Source: Trematomus loennbergii
Lineage: Eukaryota > Chordata > Actinopteri > Perciformes > Nototheniidae
Direction: 5' to 3'
Length of the DNA: 64,000 nucleotides
Assembly: GCA_012861695.1 (NCBI GenBank)
Contig: JAAOOA010000330.1
Span: 266,001 to 330,000 of the forward strand
Under the pieces are notes generated by a model. It had not been told where the DNA came from, ran no database searches, and saw only the letters and a list, made by a program, of their open reading frames with translations. The stretch's first letter is position 1, and each line of letters opens with the position of its first letter. A program made the position numbers and the translations under genes. Positions 24,786 through 36,551 of the stretch are shown here, in pieces.

Positions 24786-25429
24786 AAAAAGTAGTTCCAG
24801 CAAACATCCACTGATAAACTGCGATGTTAACAACCTCATGATAACCTCATATTTTTTTAATTTAGGATCATACCTGTGTTTAGTCTAGAAAAAGGTAAAT
24901 GTGTGCATTTATTATAAAGTTGTGTATATTTACAGACTGTTGCAAAACTAAGAAGCTTATAAACATCAGGTTTAAAACTAAAAGAGCTTTACAAAAAAGT
25001 AACACAATGAAAGATGTTTGGAGTTTTATTTGAGTTATTATTTACATTTTTTGTCTAAGAGATGCTGATTTGAAACCGTTGTTACATACAGTTACGGCAT
25101 TTCCTGTTTCTGCCGGAGAGAGGGGAGTTTGTTCCAAAGCTTGCCGCTGCATTTACTCCCTCCATCTGACAGGAGGGAGCCTCGTTGAGCTGCGAGTGTG
25201 GCTACAGATGGAAGGCAGAAGGAACTGTTCCAGCTAGTGTCAGATCATTGCAGAAATAGGTTTTGTAGCAAGCTAACATTAGGGAAACTTGCACGTCTAT
25301 TTTAACGAGATAATCTTCACAAGTGAACTCCACTTTTGTGGGACTTTGTGGGATTTTTGTGACGTTAATTCAGTCGAACAATTATATTCAGTTTGCTTAA
25401 CAACAGGTCATTTCATCACCGCAGTAGAG

Positions 25430-26330
25430 ATGGAGATGAACAATATGAGATGGAAGTCAAGCTCGAGATTCTGCAAAAAGAGAATCAGGAAATCAAGTTG
25501 TTGCTGCAGCAGGAGAGGACTTTAAGGAATAAGCTTGAGATTGAAGGAGCTAAGAAGAAGGAAGCGATGCTGAAAGCATATACAGAGAAAGCAGCAATGC
25601 TATTTAAGCACAATGTGAAAGTGAAAGCCCAGGAATTGAGCACAACGTCTTGCGCGTCAACAATGAGGACCTGAACATGAAATACGGAACGCTCCAGAGG
25701 TCACACAAGAAGGTCGAAGCAGAGATGGCTGCCTTGAGAAAGGCAAACCAGGAACTCAAACAAATGATCGAACCCTGTGTTGAGGAGAAAGCTGTAGAGA
25801 TGGCTTCTTTGCGTGAGATAAACCAGGAACTCCACAACAGAAGCAGCGTTGTGTGGTGGAGAAGGATAAAGAGATAGCTGCCTTGCTGAAGGAAAACAAA
25901 ACACTGAAACAAGAAAGGAGCGTTGTGTTGAGGAGAAAGACGCAAACACGGCCGCCATGCAAAAGACTAACCAAAAACTCAAACAACAAAAGGAGTTAGC
26001 TGCTTTGCGTCAGAAAAACCAGGAACTGGAACTGGAGAAAGCTGTCAGGATAGCTGCTTTGCATGAGAGAAACCAGGATTTCCAAATACAAAAGGTACGT
26101 TATGTTCAGGAAAAGCTGCCAGGATAGCTGCTTTGCGTGAGAGAAACCAGGAACTAAAACAACTGAAGGAGCGTTGTGTTGAGGAGGAGGCAAAGATGGC
26201 CGCCTTGCTGAAGGAAAATCAAAAACTGAAACAAGAGAAGGAACGTTCTGTTGAGAAGAAGGTGGACAAGAAGGAAGATGTGGAGGTGAAGGTGGAACCA
26301 GAAAAAAACGGTAACGGAGTAATGTTATAA
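25430..26330 (+). pseudogene. Coiled-coil protein gene, frameshifted (unrecognised)
   Basis: I do not recognise the family. From ATG 25430 one frame gives MEMNNMRWK; a one-base shift gives YEMEVKLEILQKENQEIKLL and a continuous Lys/Glu/Leu-rich helix to about 25674. After another shift come MKYGTLQRSHKKVEAEMAAL and repeats of about 25 residues of the form RCVEEKA..MAALRE.NQEL, changing frame about four more times up to EVKVEPEKNGNGVML and a stop at 26328. The heptad pattern predicts a long parallel coiled coil. Unit similarity at DNA level suggests internal tandem growth. With frameshifts every 80-150 bases and no visible splice sites between them it is most likely a dead gene, possibly a retrocopy. 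Function unknown. Confidence 0.5.
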
Positions 26331-26984
26331 ATTAAGTAATTATAAAACGGATAAGTCAAATCAAGACAGTCTGTGTCTCCTGCAGCTCGCTGATTCAGTG
26401 AATGAGTGACCCAACACGACAAGCAAATAATAAACATATTTTAACTAGTTTAGCTAGTTCCAGGGGTAGATAAGATTGGTAAATGTGATAGGTCTACATT
26501 TTAACAATTTTAAATATTTCTTTTCACTAGAGGGATTTCCCCCGCAGGTTTATATTTTCGTAACATTTGCGCGACTTGTCCACATGCAACTGTCACAGGA
26601 GTTGTGCTGCAGTGCAGACAGAGACATCAACCGTTATAACTTTCGAGGGGTGGAGGTATGCCCATTATTTTAAATGTGTAAGAAGAAAGGACAAAACTAG
26701 AATTTTCACCCTTATTAACTTGTGTTATGTTTTCCTTATAGGTTTAACCTGTTCTAAATAAAGAACAGTTTAAACCTAAAGGTTGTTAATAAAAAAAACT
26801 GATTCATTACACACTAAATTACTGGAGCGGTCATTTTCAATTGATTGTTTTTATATTAATTTGATATTTTCCTGGCAGTTTTTGGTTGGAGTTTGTGTCT
26901 GAATACTATTAAAAAATCACCTTTGAAACTTGATTACAACACCCCCTTTTGTTTCAGACAGAGGGTGAAAAGAGGTGCTGCAAC
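26331..26984. other. Unassigned, with the seed of the 57-bp array at its end
   Basis: 26338-26362 repeats a phrase found at 10620. The 31 bases starting GTTTCAGACAGAGGGTGAAA at 26951 also occur at 61616, immediately before the second 57-bp array. Confidence 0.5.
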
Positions 26985-28072
26985 ACTGATATACACCTGA
27001 ACATCAGCAGGAGAGGACTCTTTAAAGTAGAGACACTACATACTGATATACACCTGAACATCAGCAGGAGAGGACTCTTTAAAGTAGACACACTACATAC
27101 TGATATACACCTGAACATCAGCAGGAGAGGACTCTTTAAAGTAGAGACACTACATACTGATATACACCTGGACATCAGCAGGAGAGGACTCTTTAAAGTA
27201 GAGACACTACATACTGATATACACCTGAACATCAGCAGGAGAGGACTCTTTAAAGTAGAGACACTACATACTGATATACACCTGAACATCAGCAGGAGAG
27301 GACTCTTTAAAGTAGAGACACTACATACTGATATACACCTGGACATCAGCAGGAGAGGACTCTTTAAAGTAGAGACACTACATACTGATATACACCTGAA
27401 CATCAGCAGGAGAGGACTCTTTAAAGTAGAGACACTACATACTGATATACACCTGGACATCAGCAGGAGAGGACTCTTTAAAGTAGAGGCACTACATACT
27501 GATATACACCTGAACATCAGCAGGAGAGGACTCTTTAAAGTAGAGACACTACATACTGATATACACCTGAACATCAGCAGGAGAGGACTCTTTAAAGTAG
27601 AGACACTACATACTGACATACACCTGAACATCAGCAGGAGAGGACTCTTTAAAGTAGAGACACTACATACTGATATACACCTGAACATCAGCAGGAGAGA
27701 ACTCTTTAAAGTAGAGACACTACATACTGATATACACCTGAACATCAGCAGGAGAGGACTCTTTAAAGTAGAGACACTACATACTGATATACACCTGAAC
27801 ATCAGCAGGAGAGGACTCTTTAAAGTAGAGACACTACATACTGATATACACCTGAACATCAGCAGAGAGAACTCTTTAAAGTAGAGACACTACATACTGA
27901 TATACACCTGAACATCAGCAGGAGATGACTCTTTAAAGTAGAGACACTACATACTGATATACACCTGAACATCAGCAGGAGAGAACTCTTTAAAGTAGAG
28001 ACACTACATACTGATATACACCTGAACATCAGCAGGAGAGGACTCTTTAAAGTAGAGACACTACATACTGAT
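26985..28072. repeat. 57-bp minisatellite array 1, about 19 units
   Basis: The unit starts ACTGATATACACCTGAACAT and ends GTAGAGACACTACAT; it is 57 bp, so each frame stays open. The + strand reads LHTDIHLNISRRGLFKVET repeatedly and the - strand also lacks stops. Variants include GGACATC (three units), GAGGCAC, GTAGACACAC and GAGAACTC. The 311-codon frame is a by-product of the period being divisible by three. Confidence 0.97.
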
Positions 28073-28723
28073 AACAACGTGAAATATATAGGATAGGGCT
28101 CCATTAATACTACATACTTGATTGATTGACAGGATGGAACTAGGTCTATTGGAAATACATTGTGAACTTCTTGGGAGAACAATTATTTGTAGTAATGTGT
28201 GACAGTTTTATGGACCTTTTGTTAGAGAGTCAGACCACGACATTAACAAAGGAACTCGGTTGGACTGAATGGATTTAGTGGGCTGAATGAAATCATAAAT
28301 GCTCTTTCATTAGGCAGATATTAAAGGACACCTAGCAAGGCAGTTTGAATGTGATATAAGAAACAGTCTGGTGATTGCGACCCAGCATCAAATTGGGACG
28401 GATCCCATTATTTGATGTGCTGTAAAAAGCCTACGATGCAGAAAGACATACGACAGACTGAAACACCCGGGAGCTCCGTGTTCATCTGTACAGTACGCTG
28501 AGACCCCCACTGCGCTCACAAACCCCTCAGACGCTCATTCATCTATGCTCTCCACTCACAGCTGTTTGTTGGTACGCTAACTTTTAAAAATAAGTTGCAA
28601 GACTGTCACTTAATAAGGCAGACGTGGCAGAATATGTCATGCACCCATGCACATGCAGACAAACAGTCCTCCTGTAATTGTTATTCCTACTGTCAGCTTG
28701 TGAGTTTGGCTGCCTAACAGGAG
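28073..28723. other. Unassigned sequence
   Basis: No gene or repeat end recognised. Confidence 0.45.
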
Positions 28724-28826
<103 letters not shown>

Positions 28827-28918
28827 TTTCTGCCTAGCCACATGACACATTCCCTGTATGTCCCAAGGGTTCCTGGGGACTTTCCATTGCAAGAGAGGAT
28901 TTGCTTCACACCTGTCAC

Positions 28919-28931
28919 TGTGTGTGTGTGT

Positions 28932-28985
<54 letters not shown>

Positions 28986-29000
28986 TGTGTGTGTGTGTGT
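28919..29000. repeat. (TG)n microsatellite
   Basis: About 80 bp of TG, complementary to the CA tract at 28725. This is the second facing pair in the window. Confidence 0.97.
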
Positions 29001-29564
29001 CCCAGCTAAGCAGCGTTGAGACTTCCCACAATTCCCTGATGTAATTTGTCAAGTGTTGGAGGAGCTTGAAATATAGATTAGTGAGCACACAGCGACTGTC
29101 AGCACATTGCACGGCTTCAATTATAAAACATTCATAAGGTTAAAAAAAGAAAAACCTCTTGCTACACTCGTGCTGAGTTGTGTTCTATATTTGTCTGTTT
29201 CTCTCTCTGATTAGAGCTTGTTTTGATGTGTCAGACATGGAAGCGACAGAGCGGTTGTGTTTGCTAACCTGCGGCTCAGGGAAATCATGCAAAACGGGAC
29301 TCTGTTTAATTTGAACCTCCGTTGTTGGCGATGCATCTTTCTGCCTTCCCATAAGTCTCTCTTCTTCCTTTGAACATCTTCTTCTTCTCTTCTTATTTCA
29401 TCTTTTCCCCTGCTGCCGTCTCCCTTTTTCCCTCCATAATTTCCTCTTGTCCCTCGCTGCTTCCTCCATTCATCTATTCTCTTTTTCCTACTTCCTTCCC
29501 TTGTCTCTCGTCCCTATCTTTTCCTGTATCCTTCCTTATTTCCTCTCCTCTGAGCTCTTGTGTC
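29001..29564. other. Unassigned, pyrimidine-rich at the right
   Basis: A C/T-rich segment (about 29355-29560) precedes the Harbinger MITE. No exon recognised. Confidence 0.45.
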
Positions 29565-29567
29565 TTA

Positions 29568-29881
29568 CGCAGCGTCCACACGGCGGCGTGCGTTGAAGCT
29601 TGTCGGCGGGCGTGTCTGAAACTCGACCAACAACCAATCACATGAAATCTCCCGCCCCGGACACACAAGCACGCGGTTTGATTGGCTAGAGCTTGTACTG
29701 GCATATGATTTGATTGGCTGACGCTTCCGTCGAAGCTTCAAAAGTTGAACATTGCTCAACTTTTGAAGCGAGTAACGCGACGGAACCGCAATGCAGTTCG
29801 GCAAAGCGTGACGTCAGCCCATTCAAAGTGAATGGGCAGAAGCGCTGAAGCTTCAACGCACGCCGCCGTGTGGACGGGCCG
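29568..29881. mobile_element. PIF/Harbinger MITE, short form (314 bp), copy H1
   Basis: The ends CGCAGCGTCCACACGGCGGC and GCCGCCGTGTGGACGGGCCG are inverted repeats. TTA is duplicated at 29565-29567 and 29882-29884, the three-base TWA target of PIF/Harbinger. It shares ATTCAAAGTGAATGGGCAGA and the CCAAT-box segment with the longer copies but lacks the MADF exon. Confidence 0.9.
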
Positions 29882-29884
29882 TTA

Positions 29885-30006
29885 CACTGTTTTCTCCTCT
29901 CCTCCTAACACACACTCCTCACACACTCACCGTCTCCGGGTAGTCTTGCCTTTTTGAAAGTGATGTGCTTTGGGGATTTGTCTGTTCCACTGCTTTTTGA
30001 CAGTTT

Positions 30007-30055
<49 letters not shown>

Positions 30056-30670
30056 CACACACACACACACACACACTCACACACTTCGTCTACCGTATGC
30101 TGCCAAGCGTAGTTGACCAGCTAAAATACTCTCTGCTTGTCGGTTTATCAACTTTCACAGCTCCTTCACTGTCTCTTTCTAAACTTCTTTCTCACACACA
30201 CTCTCATTAAAGTGTGCAGAACATTCAGCTTACCCTGCCAGGACTAGAGTTTCAATTCTGAGAAAAAAGGCCAACCAGACAGTATATTAAACCCCCTTCA
30301 GCAAAATGAAACTGTGATATCAACCTTCATTAAGCCAGCTTAGGTGAGCCCATTAATCACAGGTACTTTACCCTCCATGATGTCACTCACACACGCGCGT
30401 TCCCGCTCACAGGTTTATTGGCTGAGGCCACTTCTGTCTTGCTACATCTCACACTGTAATTGATTCCCATGTCACTGCTGCTTGTCTGCAATGTGAACAA
30501 ATCAAAGACAGGCAAACAATGTTGCTGTTTGGTGCTCTGATGTCATGTGATGCAGAGACTCCTGGGGATACAGTATGTGTGATTTTGGTTAAAAAACATA
30601 CATTGACTCAAAAAGGCTACATGCAGTTGAGCAAAGCTTTGAGCTCTTATTCAAAATAACCATCTAACAC
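29885..30670. other. Unassigned, with a CA microsatellite
   Basis: (CA)n lies at about 30009-30075. No gene recognised. Confidence 0.5.
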
Positions 30671-30673
30671 TTA

Positions 30674-31241
30674 CGGAGCGTCCACACAGCAGCGTTAAAA
30701 AAATCTTGGAGGTGGGCGTATCTGAAGCTTGGGGATTTTTTGCGAGCAAGGCACCAACAACCAATCACATGAATCTCCCGCCCCCGACATACGAAGCAAA
30801 AAAGTAAACTGGATATAAACTCCCCAAACAGGCGAAAACCTACCACTGTCTCTGCCACCTCCCTCCATGCCTGGCTCCTCCGGTTTGTATCCCGGTAGGT
30901 AAATAGGGACTGGTCATAAAGCACCGGGTGATTCGCTACCGCTCATTTCTCCTCCATGTTTGGAATATGAGGAAATGACCTGCGGTATGTCTCTCCCAGC
31001 ATACACGCCGTTTGATTGGCTAGAGCTTGAACTGTCAGATTTGCGTACACGGGATTTGATTGGCTGCCGCTTCCACCTCAGCCTCAAAAGTTGAACATTG
31101 CTCAACTTTGAATCCTGAAAATCTCCGCTCGCTGCCCACAATGCAGTTCGGCGAAAAGTGAGGCAAAGTGACGTCACCCCATTCAAAGTGAATGGGCAGA
31201 AGGGTTTCAAGATTTTTTAACGCTGCTGTGTGGACGGTCCG
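30674..31241 (-). mobile_element. PIF/Harbinger MITE with MADF exon, copy H2
   Basis: CGGAGCGTCCACACAGCAGC at the left and GCTGCTGTGTGGACGGTCCG at the right are inverted repeats. TTA flanks the left; the right triplet is AAA, probably a mutated TSD. The element lies in reverse orientation to H4-H6 and carries the MADF exon on the minus strand. Confidence 0.88.
30844..30957 (-). pseudogene. MADF-domain first exon, stop at codon 5 (H2)
   Basis: The 114-nt exon runs from ATG 30957 to the donor GTAGGT at 30843. It reads MEEK, TGA, then after four more codons HPVLYDQSLFTYRDTNRRSQ and AWREVAETV. MADF domains are SANT/Myb-like DNA-binding modules; L(Y)D....YRD...R..AW..VA is the core of helices 1-2. 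Harbinger transposons encode such a protein beside the transposase. The early stop makes this copy non-coding unless translation starts at the later ATG. Confidence 0.65.
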
Positions 31242-32576
31242 AAAGTCCATTTGAGGATTATTTATTTTTTACTTATTTTGCCTCACACATTCCCCATTTT
31301 ACTGATTTGACCTCTTGTCTCAACTTTTCCCAACTTGGTTAGTATTCAAACTTTTTCATTTTCCCCCCAACAACATTGCAATGTGCTGCTCTAAATATAA
31401 GAGCTTATTCAGACTCTCCTTTTCTGTAATTAAAATGTATTGTGGTAATAACCTCCAAAAAGTATTACATAACTTAATTCCCGATCTAAACTCGTGATAA
31501 GAAAATCAAATCAAAATGCATCACATCGCAGAAATCAATCAAATTCATCAAATGAGTTTTATAGAGTTTTAGCTGCAACTCATCATGCATTTGATTTTTC
31601 TGAGCCAAGAAGTAAAAGCCAAACTAAAGTCCGACCAAATTAAACTTCTACATTGCCAGAGGCGGAGCTTTATGATGGATTTCCCATCAATCCACTGTTA
31701 TGTGGAGCCGCCAAACACTACAGCAAAGTTTGTTACTGCGTTGGGGAATTGCAGGAAAAGGCCGTCTGTGTTCAGGCAACCGTACCTGAATAAAGTTTTG
31801 AAAACTTCGAGATTAGCTTGAAGCATTGCCATGGTTTCAGCTTGGATGTTGGATTTAGGGGTTTATCTCCCTTTCTTTACTCTTGTCTTGTTTTAAACAT
31901 CTAAGAAGCAGATTGAACCTCTCTGAAATGGTTTGATTGAGTGTGCCCAGCAAAGCAGAGCCGGATAATATTCCCAAAGTCAAATCCTTCTGCATCTGGC
32001 CGAACATCCAGACCAAAGCAAACGCTCAGACGGTGTCTAGAGAGGCTTAGGAAGATTTGAGCTCCCGCCAAAGATCTCCGGCAGTCTGCTTCACAAGTTG
32101 ATGCTTCTGCTTTGTGATGCGTGAACACAAAAGGGACATCCTCTTGCAATTGTCTGACTTGTGTATATGACATGAATTACAATCTCCAAAAACAAACAAA
32201 CAATTGGTTTTGATTTGTCTTTTGATGCTATTTCACATGATTAATTATTCATGGAGGCGTCAGAGTCTGGAAATATGAATGTGCCCCTAAAACAAGGGTT
32301 TGTATTTGTTGTTTTGCACATTAATATTTGAACATTTGCAAATGATGCCAACATGGCAGACAGATCATAAGAATAAATGACTATACAAACACTATAAATC
32401 AATGCAATTCTGTAAATTAATGAAGTCGCTTTGAGTTTATTTGATTAATTTGATTCAGGTAACACATTATTTTATTGCCGGTTAAACTAATCTCATTATA
32501 ATTAGTACACTGAATTCATCTTAATTACCCATTTCCATCTCAGTAACTGATGAAGTATGTGTGCATTAGGGCTGTA
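31242..32576. other. Unassigned, probably unique sequence
   Basis: No repeat ends recognised. The stretch 32215-32560 is rich in ATTAAT/TAATTA-type motifs, but that alone does not establish an enhancer. Confidence 0.45.
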
Positions 32577-33126
32577 CCCGAATATCCGAATATTCGTTCG
32601 TTGGAGTATTATTGGAGTCTCAATTTCGTTATTCGGATATTTTTTGCACTGCGGCTGCCAAATTTAATTTATTGAAAACTCCAATATCAACGTAAGAGCT
32701 TGTGCCTCTTCGGGGGGTGCTAACACTTAACCATAAACGTTATCGTTTACTTTCTCCGTCTTTATATGTAGATATGACTTTTCTCCGTTAATCTCCGTCA
32801 CGTTGTTTCCATAGCAACAACAACTTCCTGTCAACAGCCCTAACTCTCCTTCAAAATAAAAGCATGTCCATACAAAATAGGAAACCAAGCCAAATTACAC
32901 TTAAGACGTATATACAACTGCAACGAAAGTAACAAACACAATGCATATCCTTTTCAATTTCAAAGAACACAAATTGGGTTACATTCACAAAATACTATAA
33001 AACAACAATACTGTAGAATAACAAAATGAATGCCGTGAATACACCGAAATACACGTGTTGAAGCGGTTCGCTGCTGATTACTACCGAATATCCGGAGCCC
33101 GGAAAATTGTATTCAGGACAGCCCTA
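32577..33126. mobile_element. hAT MITE, TAGGGCTGTACCCGAATATC family, copy 1
   Basis: The ends TAGGGCTGTACC and GGACAGCCCTA are imperfect inverted repeats. No clear 8-bp duplication remains (GTGTGCAT left, GTAGTAGT right). Segment 32806-32980 matches the hAT at 3812. Copy 2 lies at 38026. Confidence 0.8.
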
Positions 33127-34043
33127 GTAGTAGTAATACATTGACAGTATATAAATATATATGGGTATGCAGAGAAGAGGAAGAAAAACAAATGACAAGA
33201 ACTAAGACAACAAAAAGAAAAATCCTTGCAATAATTCACTGTTTGGGAATTACAAAAATACACAGGGGCCATCAGTGAAAGAGAGAGAATGAGACAGATG
33301 GAGGGAGAAGAGATAATGACTGTGAGAGGATGCCAAGGACAATAAATCAAACAAATAGACAATAAGTAACAGAAAACAAAAAGGGAATTGAAACAGAAAG
33401 ATTAAACTGAACAGCATCCAAGGTCTTCTCAAAGTAGCTTCTCTCTCACAGCGAGGGGATCATCCACTCCGAATGAAGACCTCATTACAGATTTATTTTG
33501 ATCAAGAAATGAAAATATTCTCAGTGGTAGATAACGGAAAGCAGTGGTGGAAAAATATCTGACCTGCCGACAAGTACTGTTCAGTTTTTGTAGTACTTTT
33601 TTAGAGTACTTTATGCCATTATGCACATATAATGTTATCATAGGGCTAGTCAATACTTCCACTCCTGATACTTTTTATTTGTTCTTTTTCATTTGACTGC
33701 TGTAGTTGCTGTGCAGATTTAGATTTTACACACTCAACATTATGATCAATTTAGATTAGCCTGTCTTAAATTGAGTAAACAACCCAACAGTTGGTAAAGT
33801 AGATCAATTACTTTCACCTTAAGGAGCTACAACAGTACAAAGTTGCTTATAAATCTAAAAGTTTCCTAATTGATCACTTTGCCACTAATGCTAATGCACT
33901 TTGACCAAAATCGTCAATACCTTTTTTGGCCACTGGAGGGCAGCTTAAACATCGTACAAACCATGGACATATTATCACCTTATAAAACATGTATGGCTAA
34001 TGTGTTGGAAAGCAGAAGCCTATTCATTTGGCAATATTAGCTG
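33127..34043. other. Unassigned, with a possible small hAT remnant
   Basis: CAGTGGTGGAA at 33543 and TTCCACTCCTG at 33656 could be the ends of a 125-bp hAT MITE, but no target duplication is seen. Confidence 0.4.
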
Positions 34044-34046
34044 TAA

Positions 34047-34328
34047 CGGCCCCTATACACGGCGGCGTGCGTTGAAGCTTCAACGCTTCTGCCCATTCAC
34101 TTTGGATGGGGTGACGTCACGCTTCGCCGAACTGCATTGTGGGAGCAAAGCTTCTACTTTTGAAGCTTCGACGGAAGCGTCAGCCAATCGAATCATATGC
34201 CAGTACAAGCTCTAGCCAATCAGACAGCTTGTGTGTCCGGGGCGGGAGATTCATGTGATTGGTTGTTGGTCGAGCGTCAGACATGCCCGCCGGCAAGCTT
34301 CAACGCACGCCGCCGTGTGTAGGGGCCG
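34047..34328. mobile_element. PIF/Harbinger MITE, short form (282 bp), copy H3
   Basis: Ends CGGCCCCTATACACGGCGGC and GCCGCCGTGTGTAGGGGCCG are exact inverted repeats. TAA is duplicated at 34044-34046 and 34329-34331. It lacks the MADF exon but keeps GTGACGTCAC and two CCAAT/ATTGG boxes. Confidence 0.93.
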
Positions 34329-34331
34329 TAA

Positions 34332-35180
34332 TTCATACTCACTTTCGGACTTTGGAGGGAAATATCTGGCGTTTTAGCTGCTAAATGCTACAATATTTTA
34401 CAATGTCGTTCACTTTGCAAGTAGCTAATAGTATACTTTGTATTGCAAAACACCACTGAGTGTGAGTTAATGTAACTCTATTGGACAGTTGGCTGATTGG
34501 TAGCTAGAGGCTTATACAGGTTGCTTGAACTTGGAAAGGTCAAGTACATAATTAGCTGTTAAGAGTCCAGCAAGGGTCTAATGATCACTTCACATTAAAA
34601 AATGGACTGAACTGTGAAAATTAAATGACTCCAGAGACTGTGAGAGAAAAGTTATTTATGTATTCTGCAGAAGTTTTCCAAGCGTAATTCCAGTAGGACC
34701 ATGACAGCAAACCTATCCAATGTTTGTGATAAACTTAGACCACCATGAACTTGGGGAGAAGGTTATCTGGCTATAATAATAAAGCTTTATTTATATAGCA
34801 CTTGCAGCTCAAAGTGCTTTACAAAATGACACATCACAAGTTAAAAACAAATAACAAGAAATTCCCCTCAGATTATTAGGTACATGCAGCAAAATATAAC
34901 ATTGTATCAGGTTAATAGACACAAGGAGCACATTGACAGTTTCTCTATTTATCCAATCATTGCAGCCCGAGGTGTTCACAGCAGTTCAAGTGAATATAAT
35001 CTTGGTTCAACCCCAATAATGATTTAATGTTCAGGAGTAGCAGAATAAAGGTTTATTGATGCTAAAATTGGCACGTACTCACCTTCACACCTCATTCTGC
35101 TCTCTCTGTGATTGATTTTTCTCTCCTCAACTGTATCCAAATGTTTTACTCTGGATTCCTCCTCAGTCTCTTTCTGTACC
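34332..35180. other. Unassigned, with a short dispersed-repeat fragment
   Basis: 34768-34850 (AATAATAAAGCTTTATTTATATAGC... followed by CTCAAAGTGCTTTACA) is the phrase of a very common fish repeat. The rest is not recognised. Confidence 0.5.
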
Positions 35181-35183
35181 TTA

Positions 35184-35937
35184 TGGCGCGTTTCCACTAC
35201 AGCGCGGAGCACGGTTTAAGAGGGCTGTGACGTCAGCGGCCCGTCTTTGGTTGCGTTTCCACTTGGCCTAGTACCGGCCGGCGGGTCCTAATTCACAGTT
35301 TTTCTGGCCTCATAAAATCGTGGGTCTAGGGCCAGAGACAACGAGGCTGAGTCGGGCTGAGTATGCTAAACTAGAGAGAGCATCGCTGGCAAGGGGGCTA
35401 CAACTACAACAAGGTGGACATATTTGACCGTGATTTAATTGTAATACACGTTTCAAAATGATGCCGAAGTAACAACATACTGATACCGGTTAGTAAAAAC
35501 CATGAATTAATGCTTTGACAAGTCTGCAGACAGACGGCAGGCGAAGAACCTTTTAAAATGCGTGTTTTCTAAATGGAGATTGGCTAAGCTAACGCAGTAT
35601 ATGCTCCGACCGTCCACACTCACAACAACGGCCTATACAGACATAAATAAAGCAGCGACTGTATTCACCATGACACAGGCAGTCTGTGGTTTGTACTTGT
35701 TTAACTTTTGTCTAGTTTCTGAACATATATGAGGAGCTGTGAGCTCTGAGTGCTAACAGCTAACGGCTGTGTTGTTTTTCTGGGGTTCTCATTGAAGATG
35801 ACGTCACGGCTCCGCCTACACTGCGTTACTATAGTTACAGCCCCAGCTACTAACTGTAATGGAAATGCGCCATAAAGTGAGCCAGTCCTAACGAGGCCTA
35901 GCCATACCGAGCGAGGCCGTGTAGTGGAAGCGCGCCA
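35184..35937. mobile_element. PIF/Harbinger-like element, 754 bp
   Basis: TGGCGCGTTTCCACTACA at the left pairs with TGTAGTGGAAGCGCGCCA at the right, with one mismatch. TTA is duplicated at 35181-35183 and 35938-35940. A second near-copy of the end, TGGAAATGCGCCATAA, lies internally at about 35860, so the element has a doubled right terminus. No transposase is encoded. Confidence 0.88.
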
Positions 35938-35971
35938 TTATTCCCTTTAGTCTCCCTCTGTCTCACCCTTA

Positions 35972-36548
35972 CGGGCCGTCTCCACAGCAGCGTTAAAAAA
36001 TCTTGAAACGCTTCTGCCCATTCACTTTGAATGGGGTGACGTCACTTTCCCTCACTTTTCGCCGAAATGCATTGTGGGCAGGCGAGCGGAGATTTTGAGG
36101 ATTTTGAGGATTCAAAGTTGAACAATGTTCAACTTTTGAAGCTGAGGTGAAGCGTCAGCCAATCAAATCCCGTGTACGCAAATCTGACCGTTCAAGCTCT
36201 AGCCAATCAAACGGCGTGTATGCTGGGAGAGACATACCGCAGGTCATTTCCTCATATTCCAAAACATGGAGGAGAAATTAGCGGTAGCGAATCAATCACC
36301 CGGTGCTTTATGACCAGTCCCTATTTACCTACCGGGATATAAACCGGAGGAGCCAGGCATGGAGGGAGGTGGCAGAGACAGTGGTATGTTTTCGCCTGTT
36401 TTGGGGAGTTTATATCCAGTTTACTTCAGGCTTTTTGGCTTTATGTCGCGGGCGGGAGATTCATGTGATTGGTTGTTCGCAAAAAATCCCCAAGCTTCAG
36501 ATACGCCCACCTCCAAGATTTTTTTAACGCTGCTGTGGAGACGGTCCG
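35972..36548 (+). mobile_element. PIF/Harbinger MITE with MADF exon, copy H4
   Basis: CGGGCCGTCTCCACAGCAGC and GCTGCTGTGGAGACGGTCCG are inverted repeats. TTA is duplicated at 35969-35971 and 36549-36551. It lies only 34 bp from the preceding Harbinger-like element. Confidence 0.92.
36266..36383 (+). pseudogene. MADF-domain first exon, 4-nt insertion (H4)
   Basis: ATG 36266 gives MEEKLAVANQSPGAL and a stop. A four-base duplication (AATC) shifts the frame; beyond it the MADF core LYDQSLFTYRDINRRSQAWR continues in another frame to the donor GTATGT at 36384. Exon length is 118 nt against 114 in the other three copies. Confidence 0.65.
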
Positions 36549-36551
36549 TTA

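Noticed and set aside
26949..27884. A 311-codon + strand protein with 19-residue repeats and a 301-codon - strand one
   Set aside because: The unit is 57 bp and free of stops in both directions. There is no promoter, start context or splice site, and the second array has frame-breaking deletions.
33543..33666. 125-bp hAT MITE with CAGTGGTGGAA ends
   Set aside because: The ends match imperfectly and no 8-bp duplication is present. Kept only as a remark.
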